Under the pieces are notes generated by a model. The model was not told where the DNA came from and ran no database searches. It was given only the letters and a program-made list of their open reading frames with translations. Shown piece after piece: positions 1-9,236 of a DNA stretch of 64,000 nucleotides (positions are counted from its first letter, which is position 1; each line of letters begins with the position of its first letter). Position numbers and translations under genes: made by a program. The DNA lies in the NCBI GenBank assembly GCA_046327915.1, contig JAXLXO010000007.1:62001-126000 (forward strand). The letters run 5' to 3'. The stretch is from VGTK01 sp046327915 (GTDB lineage Bacteria; Desulfobacterota; Binatia; UBA12015).

Positions 1-327
1 GCCAGCGCCGCGATGCAGGTCGCCGCGGAGGTCTGCAGCCAGCTCTCGCTTCCGCTCGCGATCCTCGCCGTGTGCCGAGAGGCGGAGCAGGGTGAGAAGA
101 TCCTCGATCAGGCGCGGCGCTACCTGTCGTCCTACTCGATCGAGACGCGCCCCTACGCGATCACCGGCCACGCGTACGAGTGCATCCCGGCCGAGATCCG
201 CGCGCAGCACTACGACCTGGTGTTCATGGGCTCGCACGGACACGGGCGCATCATCGAACTCGTGCTGGGCAGCACGACGGAGTACGTGCTCCGCAACGCG
301 CCCTGCCCGGTGTTCCTGAATCGCTGA
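1..327 (+). CDS. Universal stress protein (UspA family), C-terminal part
   Basis: This is the C-terminal part of a Usp-fold cytoplasmic protein; the frame is open to the left edge, so the true start lies outside the window and the ATG at 13 is probably internal. The diagnostic nucleotide-binding signature G-X2-G-X9-G-S/T is present near the end (GSHGHG, then GSTT), followed by the usual APCPVF ending. ATP-binding Usp proteins are stress-responsive, but the exact role of this one cannot be read from sequence. It is followed after a short gap by a convergent gene, so it is the last gene of its transcription unit. The family call is secure; the upstream half is not visible. Confidence 0.85.
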   Translation, partial: ASAAMQVAAEVCSQLSLPLAILAVCREAEQGEKILDQARRYLSSYSIETRPYAITGHAYECIPAEIRAQHYDLVFMGSHGHGRIIELVLGSTTEYVLRNAPCPVFLNR

Positions 328-353
328 GCGGCGGCCGCCGAGCGGATGCCGCG

Positions 354-938
354 TCAGTCGTCGGACGGGGGCGCGGATGCAGGCGTGTCGGCCGAGTCCT
401 CGATCTTGCCGTTCTCGCCGGCGAGCATGCGGCGAATCCGGTTCTCGATGTCGCGCACGCGACTCTCGAGCCGCTCGACCTCGGCGCCGATGCCGGGATA
501 GCTGCGCAGCCGTTCGACCGACTGCCTGATGCCCTGATCGACACGCCGCTGCAGATCCTCGATCTGGCGACGCGACGTGCTCAGGACCTCGTCGAGAATC
601 GCGGGGCGGGCCCCCTCGCCGACGATCTCCGAGACGCGACCGCGAACGTCGCCGAGGGCTTCCATGCCGCGGCTCGTCACGTTGGAGATCGCGTCGCCGC
701 CGTACCGGACGAGCTCGCGCAGGACCGCGAGCGAACGCAGATCCTTGTGGCGGCGCTCCTCCTCGAGGATGATCTGCGCCAGCGTGACCGCCGTCAGATC
801 GGCGCCGGTCTCGTTGTCCGTGACCTCGACTTCCTCGCCGCTCCGGATCAACCCGGCAATGTCGTCGAGCGCGACGTAACGACTCGTCGTCGTGTCGTAC
901 AACTTACGGTTGGCATATCGCTTGACGACCCGCGCCAT
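354..938 (-). CDS. phaR: Polyhydroxyalkanoate synthesis repressor PhaR-like DNA-binding protein
   Basis: The 194-residue product begins with the conserved PHA/PHB accumulation regulator DNA-binding domain (KRYANRKLYDT near residue 6, then a conserved stretch to about residue 65). A helical, charged C-terminal half with heptad-like spacing follows (about residues 100-175), as in PhaR-like proteins that bind DNA and sense PHA granules. I chose ATG 938 because it sits directly before the conserved domain; the frame stays open upstream but that part has no family character. In family members the role is repression of phasin and PHA genes. No PHA synthase or phasin gene lies in this window, so the target is unknown. 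An inverted repeat just upstream (939-976) could be its own operator. Confidence 0.85.
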   Translation of the reverse strand: MARVVKRYANRKLYDTTTSRYVALDDIAGLIRSGEEVEVTDNETGADLTAVTLAQIILEEERRHKDLRSLAVLRELVRYGGDAISNVTSRGMEALGDVRGRVSEIVGEGARPAILDEVLSTSRRQIEDLQRRVDQGIRQSVERLRSYPGIGAEVERLESRVRDIENRIRRMLAGENGKIEDSADTPASAPPSDD

Positions 939-976
939 TTGCCGAGGTCGGTAACACCCCTGCCCGGGGTCGGCAA
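939..976. promoter_or_regulatory. Inverted repeat upstream of the phaR-like gene (possible operator)
   Basis: TTGCCGA (939-945) and TCGGCAA (970-976) form a perfect 7-base inverted repeat separated by 24 bases. It ends one base before the phaR-like start codon on the minus strand. The position suits autoregulation by the adjacent DNA-binding protein, but no binding site for this protein is known to me, so the role is inference. Confidence 0.25.
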
Positions 977-1314
977 GGACGACGTGCGCACTTCGACGCA
1001 TTGCGACGGTCACCGTAAGTCGCCGATGGCTCGGGCGAATCGCGCTGCACACGTTCAATTTTGTTCGCGGTGTGCGGGGGCGCAGAGCAGATCCCGACCG
1101 GCAAGCCGTGAGCGGCGCGTCATCGAGACTCCTGCAGCCGAAATCGCGCTTCCCGGGGTATCGCCCAGGGGCCCGAGGACGACCCTTCCGCCGGGCTCCT
1201 GCGTTACGAAAATGAACGGCGACACACGCGAGCGTCACTTTTGTACCGTAGCCGCGCCGCGGCGTGGCTGCCTCATCAAAGCCTTAAGCGGTTGAATCGG
1301 CAGGCTTTTCCCGT

Positions 1315-1331
1315 ACGGACGGTCGGTCCGT
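1315..1331. promoter_or_regulatory. Inverted repeat beside a sigma-54-type promoter
   Basis: ACGGAC (1315-1320) and GTCCGT (1326-1331) are perfect inverted repeats around a 5-base spacer. The element ends 5 bases before the putative sigma-54 -24 box, so bound protein would contact or occlude polymerase. It could be an operator; enhancer sites for activators usually lie further upstream. Confidence 0.3.
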
Positions 1332-1336
1332 CGACA

Positions 1337-1351
1337 TGGCTTCGTCCTTGC
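1337..1351 (+). promoter_or_regulatory. Putative sigma-54 (-24/-12) promoter
   Basis: The sequence reads TGGC, seven bases, TTGC, followed by A. This is the core spacing of the sigma-54 consensus, with GG and GC separated by exactly ten bases. Transcription would start near 1363, about 60 bases before the ATG of the sigma-54 activator gene. The match is read directly; use in the cell is inferred and suggests that the activator is itself transcribed by sigma-54 RNA polymerase. Confidence 0.55.
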
Positions 1352-1424
1352 AAAAACGTCCAGCGCCGCCGCCGAGCGGCCGCGCGACTTCCGCCGAAAT
1401 CCAGCCATCCCGAGAGGACGACCC

Positions 1425-2777
1425 ATGCTTTCCGAGAACAGCCGCCAGAACGAGCAAGCGACCAGCGCCCTTCCCGGCTTCATGGGACTGATCGGCGACC
1501 ATCCCAGCATGCACCGGATCTTCGACGTTCTGCGCCGGGTCGGCGCCTCGGATGCGCCCGTTCTCGTGACGGGCGACAGCGGCACCGGAAAGGAGCTCGT
1601 CGCGCGGGCACTGCACCATCTGTCCAACCGCGCGAGCCGCAGCTTCGTGCCGGTTCACTGCGGGGCGATTCCCGAGGAGTTGCTCGAGAGCGAGCTCTTC
1701 GGTCACGTCCGCGGCGCCTTCACCGGCGCGATCGCGGCCCGCACCGGCCGCTTCCAGCTCGCGGATCGGGGCACGATCTTCCTCGACGAGATCGGCGAGA
1801 TGAGCGCGCGCTTCCAGGTGAAGCTGCTGCGCGTCCTGGAGGACGGGACGTTCGATCCCGTCGGCAGCCACACCAGCCGCCACACGGACGTGCGCGTGGT
1901 TGCGGCGACGCATCGCGACCTTCACGCCGCCGCCCGTCAGGGCACCTTCCGCGAGGATCTCCTGTACCGGCTCGACGTCGTGCGCATCCACCTGCCAGCG
2001 CTGCGCGAGCGCCGCGAGGACATCCCGCTCATCGCATTGCACTTCCTCGCCCAGAGCGCGTTGCGCAACGATCGCGAGCAGGTCGAGCTGGCGCCCGAGA
2101 CCGCCGCGGCACTCATGGCCTACGACTGGCCGGGAAACGTCCGCGAGCTGAGAAACGTCCTCGAGCGCGCCGTCCTGCTCAGCGAGCAGCCGGGCATCCT
2201 GCTGCCGACCGACCTTCCCGCCCCGATCGGGTCCAGCGCGGACGCGGGGGCGTTCCGGCCGTCGATGCCGGTCGCTGCGGCGCCCGCCAACGGCCCCTGG
2301 GACTTCGGCCCCGAGGGAGCGGACTTCTACCAGGAACTCGAGACGTTCGAGCGCCGCATGATCGGCCGAGCCCTCGAGCTCGCCGGCGGCAGCAAGCGCG
2401 AGGCGGCCCGCCTTCTCCACGTCAACCGGACGACGCTGCTGGAGAAGCTCAAGAGGCGGGGCTGGCAGACCGGCCCCGAGGCCGAGCTCGCAGCACCCGT
2501 CCGGCCGGTGGCGCCGGCCGTCCAGGCGGCGCCGCTCGCCGAGGTGGCCGTCAGAGCTCCGATCAGCGCTCCGGTCTCGACCTTGCCGATCGCGGCATCT
2601 CCGCTCGCAGGCCCGAAAGTCCGGCCGGAGCCCGTCCTTCCCGTGCCCGCGCTGCCGTGGGCGGGCACCGAGGGCTGGATCGACGTCCGCCGGCCCGTCG
2701 CGCGGGCGTTCACGGCGGCCCCGGCTGCGGTCGCGGCTCCCCTGCTCCCCGGCCAGCGCGCAGGCCAGATTCCCTGA
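1425..2777 (+). CDS. Sigma-54-dependent transcriptional activator (AAA+ and Fis-type HTH, no sensor domain)
   Basis: The 450-residue protein starts almost directly with the AAA+ central domain: Walker A GDSGTGK (residues 50-56), the sigma-54-contacting GAFTGA loop (97-102) and Walker B with D121-E122. A Fis-type helix-turn-helix follows at about residues 321-347. Family members use ATP hydrolysis to open sigma-54 RNA polymerase promoters from upstream sites. There is no N-terminal receiver, GAF or PAS domain, so control would have to come from its own expression or a partner, as in PspF-type activators. A tail of about 100 residues rich in Pro and Ala after the helix-turn-helix is unusual. 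A purine-rich GAGAGG precedes ATG 1425. The catalytic motifs are intact. Confidence 0.93.
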   Translation: MLSENSRQNEQATSALPGFMGLIGDHPSMHRIFDVLRRVGASDAPVLVTGDSGTGKELVARALHHLSNRASRSFVPVHCGAIPEELLESELFGHVRGAFTGAIAARTGRFQLADRGTIFLDEIGEMSARFQVKLLRVLEDGTFDPVGSHTSRHTDVRVVAATHRDLHAAARQGTFREDLLYRLDVVRIHLPALRERREDIPLIALHFLAQSALRNDREQVELAPETAAALMAYDWPGNVRELRNVLERAVLLSEQPGILLPTDLPAPIGSSADAGAFRPSMPVAAAPANGPWDFGPEGADFYQELETFERRMIGRALELAGGSKREAARLLHVNRTTLLEKLKRRGWQTGPEAELAAPVRPVAPAVQAAPLAEVAVRAPISAPVSTLPIAASPLAGPKVRPEPVLPVPALPWAGTEGWIDVRRPVARAFTAAPAAVAAPLLPGQRAGQIP

Positions 2778-3139
2778 TTCCGGCGTCATTCCTCGTCGCT
2801 CGGGCGTAAGGTTCGGCGGGCCCCGACCGTCGTTCTTCCCATCGGCCGTTCGCGGAGGCGGACGGCCGTCCGCGCGTCGGCGAAGAAAGCGGCGTGCGGC
2901 AGGGGGGAACACGGATCATTCGCTTGTTGTAATGGCGTACATGAGTTGCTAGGACTCGCGAGTCTCGGGGAGGGGGCGGCGTATGCCGCGATCCGGAGAC
3001 GTTCCCTGCGCGGACGAGGAGACTTGGCGGCGAGGACGCCGCGAAAGACCGCTTACAGGATTTACTTGGACCGAAGAAGGCGTGGGTAAGGCGTTCCTGC
3101 AGCTCGTGACTTTTCAGCGAGCGGGGGAGAAAGGAGCAG
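2778..3139. other. Intergenic region, 362 bases, no gene seen
   Basis: I see no convincing gene between the sigma-54 activator and the secreted protein. The 3' half is less GC-rich than the surroundings and carries a perfect 12-base palindrome, GACTCGCGAGTC, at 2953-2964. That could be a regulator site for the downstream secreted-protein gene. A ribosome-binding site (AAGGAG) is present at 3131-3136. No convincing promoter boxes were found. Confidence 0.45.
2953..2964. promoter_or_regulatory. 12-base perfect palindrome
   Basis: GACTCGCGAGTC is fully self-complementary and sits about 175 bases upstream of the secreted-protein start. It may be a dimer-binding operator. Nothing in the sequence identifies the protein. 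Confidence 0.25.
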
Positions 3140-4156
3140 ATGAAGGTGATGCGCGAGAGGAGATTTCTGGTCGCCCTGGCAGCGGTCAGCGCGATCGTCA
3201 TGGGAAGCGCGGGCACGAGCTCGGCGATTCTCGGTGACGACGGCTATTCGTACACGCAGCCCGGTGCAGAGCTCGTCATGCCGTTCGATGCCACGGAGGG
3301 GAAGTCGACTTTCTTGCTCGTGAGCAACATCAACGGCAAATCGCCGTCCGGTGGTGCGCAAGTGTCGACCCATTGGACTTTCTGGTCGGAGTCCTGCAAT
3401 GAGTTAGCGGATTTTTCAATTTGCTTGACGCTTAATGACACGGTCGTTGTTGATCCGACGAACGCCCGCGCTCTAAACGCTAGCAATGAGGAAGTGGGAC
3501 CGCTTATCGATCTGACTGGCAAACGCGGCTTGGTGACGGTCACCGCCTACACGACCGATACCGCGTGCGGTAACTTTGCCAGCCCAGGTTCGAGACTGGC
3601 CGACGATGCTATCGTGGGTACCTTCACATTCGCCGATACGACGGTCGGGTACGCCTTCGGCAACGATGCGTTCGGACTTGGCCTCAACAATGCAGGGACG
3701 GCGGTGGTCGTTCCGCCGTCTAATGGCATCGCTTCGTTCGACTTGGAGATCTTTGACCCGACCTCGGTCGACGCTAGCGTGGTCGTTTTGTCACATCTCC
3801 GCGAGCAAACCGCTGGTCAAGTGATTCCGAGCAAGGACAAGCTGCGATTTGCCACGAAGTTTTATGACACGCTTGAGATCCCGACGTCGCTACCGGAGCA
3901 GGAAACCGGCTGCGTAAGGTTCACCCAGATTTCGAGTGAAGGGGAGAACGTGGGCCTGATTCCGGAGAACGTCGACGTCACCACGTCTGGAATTATCAGT
4001 CTTCATCCGGTTTCCGGCTTCGGTAGCGGGGATCGGGACTACCTGTACAGCATCGTCGGACAGGCAGTTGGGCGGTTCGGTGCCAGCGGCAGCGCGAAGG
4101 CGAGACCTTCGGCATCGCGGGCATTTCTCGACACGCCGACGAGTCTCTTCGACTGA
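3140..4156 (+). CDS. Secreted protein of unknown function, atypical codon use
   Basis: The 338-residue product opens with a clear Sec signal peptide (basic MRERR, hydrophobic core, cleavage around residue 29 after TSSA). It then consists of beta-rich, Thr/Ser/Asp-rich sequence with only four cysteines (SESC, FSIC, TAC, TGC). I recognise no domain. A good Shine-Dalgarno (AAGGAG) precedes ATG 3140. From about 3390 to 4050 the codons often end in A or T (for example TTA, TTT, TCA, ATT, CTA), unlike the strongly GC3-biased neighbours, which suggests recent transfer or relaxed codon selection. The gene is transcribed alone, ends in a stop codon inside a hairpin and is followed by a strong terminator. 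Confidence 0.75.
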   Translation: MKVMRERRFLVALAAVSAIVMGSAGTSSAILGDDGYSYTQPGAELVMPFDATEGKSTFLLVSNINGKSPSGGAQVSTHWTFWSESCNELADFSICLTLNDTVVVDPTNARALNASNEEVGPLIDLTGKRGLVTVTAYTTDTACGNFASPGSRLADDAIVGTFTFADTTVGYAFGNDAFGLGLNNAGTAVVVPPSNGIASFDLEIFDPTSVDASVVVLSHLREQTAGQVIPSKDKLRFATKFYDTLEIPTSLPEQETGCVRFTQISSEGENVGLIPENVDVTTSGIISLHPVSGFGSGDRDYLYSIVGQAVGRFGASGSAKARPSASRAFLDTPTSLFD

Positions 4157-4165
4157 GTCGAAGAG
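4145..4165 (+). promoter_or_regulatory. Hairpin with the stop codon in its loop
   Basis: CTCTTCGAC (4145-4153) pairs perfectly with GTCGAAGAG (4157-4165), and the three-base loop is exactly the TGA stop codon of the secreted-protein gene. It lies 12 bases before the terminator stem. It may protect the 3' end of the mRNA or influence termination; this is inference. Confidence 0.4.
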
Positions 4166-4177
4166 GTCAGAGAGGAG

Positions 4178-4212
4178 AAGGGGCCCGGGGAAACCCGGGC
4201 CCCTTTTTTTTT
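4178..4212 (+). terminator. Intrinsic (Rho-independent) terminator
   Basis: A perfect 10-base GC stem (4180-4189 with 4194-4203), extended by two A-T pairs, closes a GAAA tetraloop and runs into nine T residues. This ends the transcript of the secreted-protein gene. It is the only textbook terminator I found in the window. Confidence 0.92.
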
Positions 4213-4308
4213 CGCCCGCAGCTCGCCGCGGCGTTCGATCACCCATCGCGACGCGCTGCACGGATCCCGACCTTGCACGCCGTTTGGGTTTCTGTCGTTA
4301 CTCGACAC

Positions 4309-5022
4309 GTGATCAGCTTCGCGAAAAAACTCGTGCGGATCGCTGCCGCGACGTCCATCATCGTTCTCGGAGCCCTGCCGGCCGCGGCGCAGGTCGGACT
4401 TCCGGGAAGCAATCCGCAGCGCTCGACGCGGCAGACCAATCCCGGCGCCAGCGACATCGACGAGTCGACGAAGAACCTCCGCGACGAGGATCCCTCCGTC
4501 CGCCTCGAGGCCGTCAAGGCGCTCGCAGCATCGCAGGACAAGAAAGCGGTCGAGCACCTCATCGAGGCCACCGCCGACCTCGACCCGCGCGTCAAGATCA
4601 AGGCGATCGACGCCCTCGGCACGCTGCGTGCCGCCGACGCCACGCCGGTGCTGGTCCAGGTTCTCTACATGAAGGAGAGCGAGCCCTGGCTGCAGCAGCG
4701 GGTCCTGGTCTCGCTCGGCAAGATCGGCGACACCCGCAGCGCGAAGCCGATCGCCGACTTCCTGTCTCGCGACACGGACACGGCGACCCGCGGCACCGCG
4801 ATCTACGCCCTCGGCGAGATCGGCGATCCCGCCAGCGTCGGCGACCTGAAGCGTATCGGGGACAGCAGCAGCGACGAGACGACCCAGCGGCTCGTGCGTG
4901 ACGCGATCGGAAAGATCGAGCAGCGGCAGGTCAACCCCGAAGTCGTCGTGAAGGCCCTGCGCGACTCCGAGGAGGATCAGCGACCGGCGTCCGCCAGCGG
5001 CGGATCACCTCTCGCCTACTAG
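4309..5022 (+). CDS. Exported HEAT-repeat protein
   Basis: From GTG 4309 the 237-residue product starts with a compact signal peptide (FAKKLVRIAAA... ALPAAAQ). A TTG at 4273 would add 12 residues with no family character. The mature part consists of HEAT/PBS-lyase-type repeats (for example DPSVRLEAVKAL, DPRVKIKAIDALG, TATRGTAIYALGEIGD) that form a helical solenoid for protein binding, ending in a polar tail. No catalytic residues are visible. Its stop codon overlaps the AGGAGG Shine-Dalgarno of the methylmalonyl-CoA mutase gene ten bases downstream, so the two are likely co-transcribed, although an exported scaffold and a cytoplasmic mutase have no obvious functional link. Confidence 0.8.
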   Translation: MISFAKKLVRIAAATSIIVLGALPAAAQVGLPGSNPQRSTRQTNPGASDIDESTKNLRDEDPSVRLEAVKALAASQDKKAVEHLIEATADLDPRVKIKAIDALGTLRAADATPVLVQVLYMKESEPWLQQRVLVSLGKIGDTRSAKPIADFLSRDTDTATRGTAIYALGEIGDPASVGDLKRIGDSSSDETTQRLVRDAIGKIEQRQVNPEVVVKALRDSEEDQRPASASGGSPLAY

Positions 5023-5031
5023 GAGGAAGCC

Positions 5032-6648
<1,617 letters not shown>

Positions 6649-6653
6649 GCCCG

Positions 6654-7373
6654 ATGCGTGATCGCTTTCGAAGCCTGTGCGCGCTCGCGGCCCTCGCCGC
6701 AGCGACCGTCGCGCCTTGTCCGGCGGCGGCGGAGGACTGCAACGCCTTCTTTCCGCTCAGGCAGGGCGCGCAGTGGGTGTACGAGGAGGGCGCCGTCGGC
6801 TCGAAGGAGCTGATGCGCCGCACGATCACCGTGACGTCCGTGACCGAGAGTGACGGAGTCACGACCGCCGATCTGCAGCAGCAGGTTGCCCTCCCCGGAC
6901 GTCCGGACGCAACTGCGGGCACGGCGACCACCAGGGCGCGGTGCGATGCAAGCGGCGTGAGTCTGTCGATCGACGGTTCGGGCGGCGGCACGTCGGGCGT
7001 GATCAAGGCGAAGCTTCCCGGTCTGCCGCCCGCGAGCGACATGAAGCCCGGCTTCAGCTGGCGCGGTGACACCGAGATCGAGACCATGGACGGTGGCACG
7101 CGCGTCGTCGCGCAGGGTGCTCGCGGGAGCCGCGTCGAGGGCGTCGAGAGCGTGACGGTTCCGGCCGGAACGTTTCCGGACGCGCTCAAGGTCGCGACCG
7201 TTCAGACGCTCACGCTGCACCGCGGATCGGACACGCGCTCCGCGCGCCAGCAGGTGCTCGAGTGGTACGCGCGCGGGATCGGGCTGGTGAAGCGCGAGAC
7301 CCGCACCAGTCAGGGCAGTGACGCCACCGGCAGCATCGAGCAGCTGCAGAGCTACTCGGGCCTCGCGCGCTGA
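6654..7373 (+). CDS. Exported protein of unknown function
   Basis: The 239-residue product has a Sec signal peptide (MRDRFRSL, then an Ala/Leu core ending PAAAEDC). The mature part begins CNAFFPLRQGAQWVYEEG, a pattern common to small exported beta-sandwich proteins whose chain starts at the beginning of a strand. It ends with a WYARGIGLVKRET segment typical of these proteins. I know no defined function. ATG 6654 is five bases after the mutase stop; a GTG at 6645 overlapping that stop is also possible. It is probably co-transcribed with the mutase and meets a convergent gene at its 3' end. Confidence 0.75.
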   Translation: MRDRFRSLCALAALAAATVAPCPAAAEDCNAFFPLRQGAQWVYEEGAVGSKELMRRTITVTSVTESDGVTTADLQQQVALPGRPDATAGTATTRARCDASGVSLSIDGSGGGTSGVIKAKLPGLPPASDMKPGFSWRGDTEIETMDGGTRVVAQGARGSRVEGVESVTVPAGTFPDALKVATVQTLTLHRGSDTRSARQQVLEWYARGIGLVKRETRTSQGSDATGSIEQLQSYSGLAR

Positions 7374-7379
7374 CCCGCG

Positions 7380-9086
7380 TCAGGCACGGCGGATCGAGCC
7401 CCGTCCGCCGTCGACGACGACAAGCTCGCCGCTGGCGAGCTCGCGTGTCGCGTTCGCGACGTTGACGACCGCCGGGATCGCGAGCTCGCGCGCGACGATG
7501 GCGCCGTGGGACAGCGGTCCTCCCATTTCGAGGACGATCGCGCCTGCGAGGGCGAGCATCGACGTCCAGCTCGGGTCCGTGGCCGCCGCGACGACCACCT
7601 CGCCCGCCTCGAGATCCTGCAGCTCGTCGAGCGACCGCACCACCCGCACCGTGCCGGTCGTGATGCCGGGCGACACACCCACCCCCGACAGCGCCCCACC
7701 GGACCGCGAGCGATCGTGGAGATCGGCCGCCGGCTCGGCCGCGACCAGGGCCGCGCCGTCGTCGCCGAACAGACACTCCGGAGGATCGACGGCGGCGCAA
7801 CGAACGTGCTCCGCGCGCCGCGCGGACGCGCGCTGCGCCAGCGCGCGCGGCTCCTCTCCCGTCCCGACGAGCTGGGAGTGCACCTCGTCCACCTGCAGGA
7901 AGAACACGTCGTCGATCCGGTCGATCGCACCTGCGGCGGTGAGTCTCTCCGCGGCGGCGAGCGCCAGGAAGCGCAACGCCGCGAGGAAGAGATCGGCGTG
8001 GTAGCGCATGTTCTCGCGCAGGACGTAGTACTGCTCGCAGAAGCCGAGCACGCGCTCGAACGCGAGCCGCTTGACGGTTCCGCCGAGCCCCGTCGCGATG
8101 CGCTCGCCGGTGCGCCGTACCGCTTCGCGACGCTTCGCACGCCTGCCCTCCGGAGACTCGCGCGTTCCCGAATCGAGCAGCTTGCGAACCATCTCGACGA
8201 CGACCGCGGGCTGCTCGCGCCAGGTCGGCTGCGACAGATCGCGAGCGACGAAGCGGTGGCCGTGTCGCGCGAGGATCGTCCGGATGCCGTCCGCGAACGC
8301 GCCAGGGGCTCCCGCGACGCACGAATCCGCGACACCGTGCGGATCAGCGGCGAGATCGCGACGCAGGCTTTCGTCGGCTCGGGCGAGAGCCGCGCACGCG
8401 AGCACCTCGTCGTGCACCTCGAAGGTCCGGATGCCGCCCAGGCCCATCGTCAACTCCGACATCGTCGCGGCCGCATCGAGATCCGGCGCCCAGCGCGCGA
8501 TCAGCTCGCCGGTGAGATGAAAGAACACGTAGGCGTGGATCATCCCCCAGCTCACCACCTCGAGGAACGAGCCCAGCCGGCCGCGAACACGCTCGATCGC
8601 ATCGGCGAGCGCGGCGTCCGAGGCCGACCCGGCCGGCGCGAGCGCGGCCAGATCGGCGGCGATCCGCGAAGCCGCATCGCGGAACAGGTCGGCCCGCGCC
8701 CAGGGCATCCAGGCCGTCTCGTGCAGGCCGAGTCGAGCGAGGATCACGGCGAGCGACACCGACAGCACCGATCGCGCGCGCGTCCGCAGCGGCTCGCGCA
8801 GCGGCGCGGGCAGCAGATCGAGCAGCCCGTCGCTCAGGAAGACGTTCGGGACCTCGGCCATGACGTCCGCGATCAGCGACGCGTTGACGTACACGTGGGA
8901 CGACGAGAGGCGGAAAACCGGCTCACGCGACAGCGCGACGAGCCCCGCATTCTCCAACCGACGACGCACCAGGTGCTCGGCCATCGGATCGGCGAGCATG
9001 GTGAAGCTCAGCGGCGTGACGACTCCGGACCAGAGCTCGTCGGCGATGCGCCTGCTCCACACGCGCTCCTCGGGCACGAAGCTCAC
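7380..9086 (-). CDS. PEP-utilising-enzyme-like protein with phosphohistidine (mobile) domain, no ATP-binding domain
   Basis: The 568-residue protein ends with a PEP-utiliser mobile domain (about residues 475-568) containing the swivelling phosphohistidine signature GGPLSHGAIVARE, His near residue 527. The N-terminal part (WSRRIADELWSGVVTPLSFTML) resembles the linker region found after the ATP-grasp domain in PEP synthases and rifampin phosphotransferases, but the ATP-grasp module itself is absent. The protein could receive phosphate from a separate partner or act as a non-canonical phosphotransferase. The start is GTG 9086. It is divergent from the small membrane protein at 9237, and the gap between them holds a strong inverted repeat. 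The family is certain; the reaction is not. Confidence 0.8.
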   Translation of the reverse strand: MSFVPEERVWSRRIADELWSGVVTPLSFTMLADPMAEHLVRRRLENAGLVALSREPVFRLSSSHVYVNASLIADVMAEVPNVFLSDGLLDLLPAPLREPLRTRARSVLSVSLAVILARLGLHETAWMPWARADLFRDAASRIAADLAALAPAGSASDAALADAIERVRGRLGSFLEVVSWGMIHAYVFFHLTGELIARWAPDLDAAATMSELTMGLGGIRTFEVHDEVLACAALARADESLRRDLAADPHGVADSCVAGAPGAFADGIRTILARHGHRFVARDLSQPTWREQPAVVVEMVRKLLDSGTRESPEGRRAKRREAVRRTGERIATGLGGTVKRLAFERVLGFCEQYYVLRENMRYHADLFLAALRFLALAAAERLTAAGAIDRIDDVFFLQVDEVHSQLVGTGEEPRALAQRASARRAEHVRCAAVDPPECLFGDDGAALVAAEPAADLHDRSRSGGALSGVGVSPGITTGTVRVVRSLDELQDLEAGEVVVAAATDPSWTSMLALAGAIVLEMGGPLSHGAIVARELAIPAVVNVANATRELASGELVVVDGGRGSIRRA

Positions 9087-9169
9087 TTAGCGTCACCCCG
9101 GAGCCTCCGCCATGGTCGAGGCGCGTCACGGGTCGGACTTGTCACCAACCGGCTGCGCGAGTAGCATCG

Positions 9170-9196
9170 GCGTGGACTTGCGGGGCCAGTCCACGC
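9170..9196. promoter_or_regulatory. Inverted repeat in divergent promoter region
   Basis: GCGTGGACT (9170-9178) and AGTCCACGC (9188-9196) form a perfect 9-base inverted repeat around a 9-base spacer. It lies between the PEP-utiliser-like gene and the membrane-protein gene, about 40 bases before the latter's ATG. It has the geometry of a dimeric regulator operator; it could also fold as an RNA hairpin in the leader. Confidence 0.4.
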
Positions 9197-9236
9197 ATCG
9201 GCCACGAGCCGCGTCGCGTCGCAAGTCTGCGCGGCC

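Larger units (their letters stand above)
939..1424. other. Divergent intergenic region, 486 bases, no gene seen
   Basis: This gap separates the phaR-like gene from the sigma-54 activator. It shows no convincing coding frame with the local GC3 pattern. It holds the inverted repeat at 939-976, a second inverted repeat at 1315-1331 and a strong match to a sigma-54 promoter at 1337-1351, each listed separately. No further structure is evident. Confidence 0.5.

Noticed and set aside
939..1238. N-terminal extension of the PhaR-like frame to 1238
   Set aside because: The added residues lack any family pattern, and ATG 938 starts exactly at the conserved DNA-binding domain.
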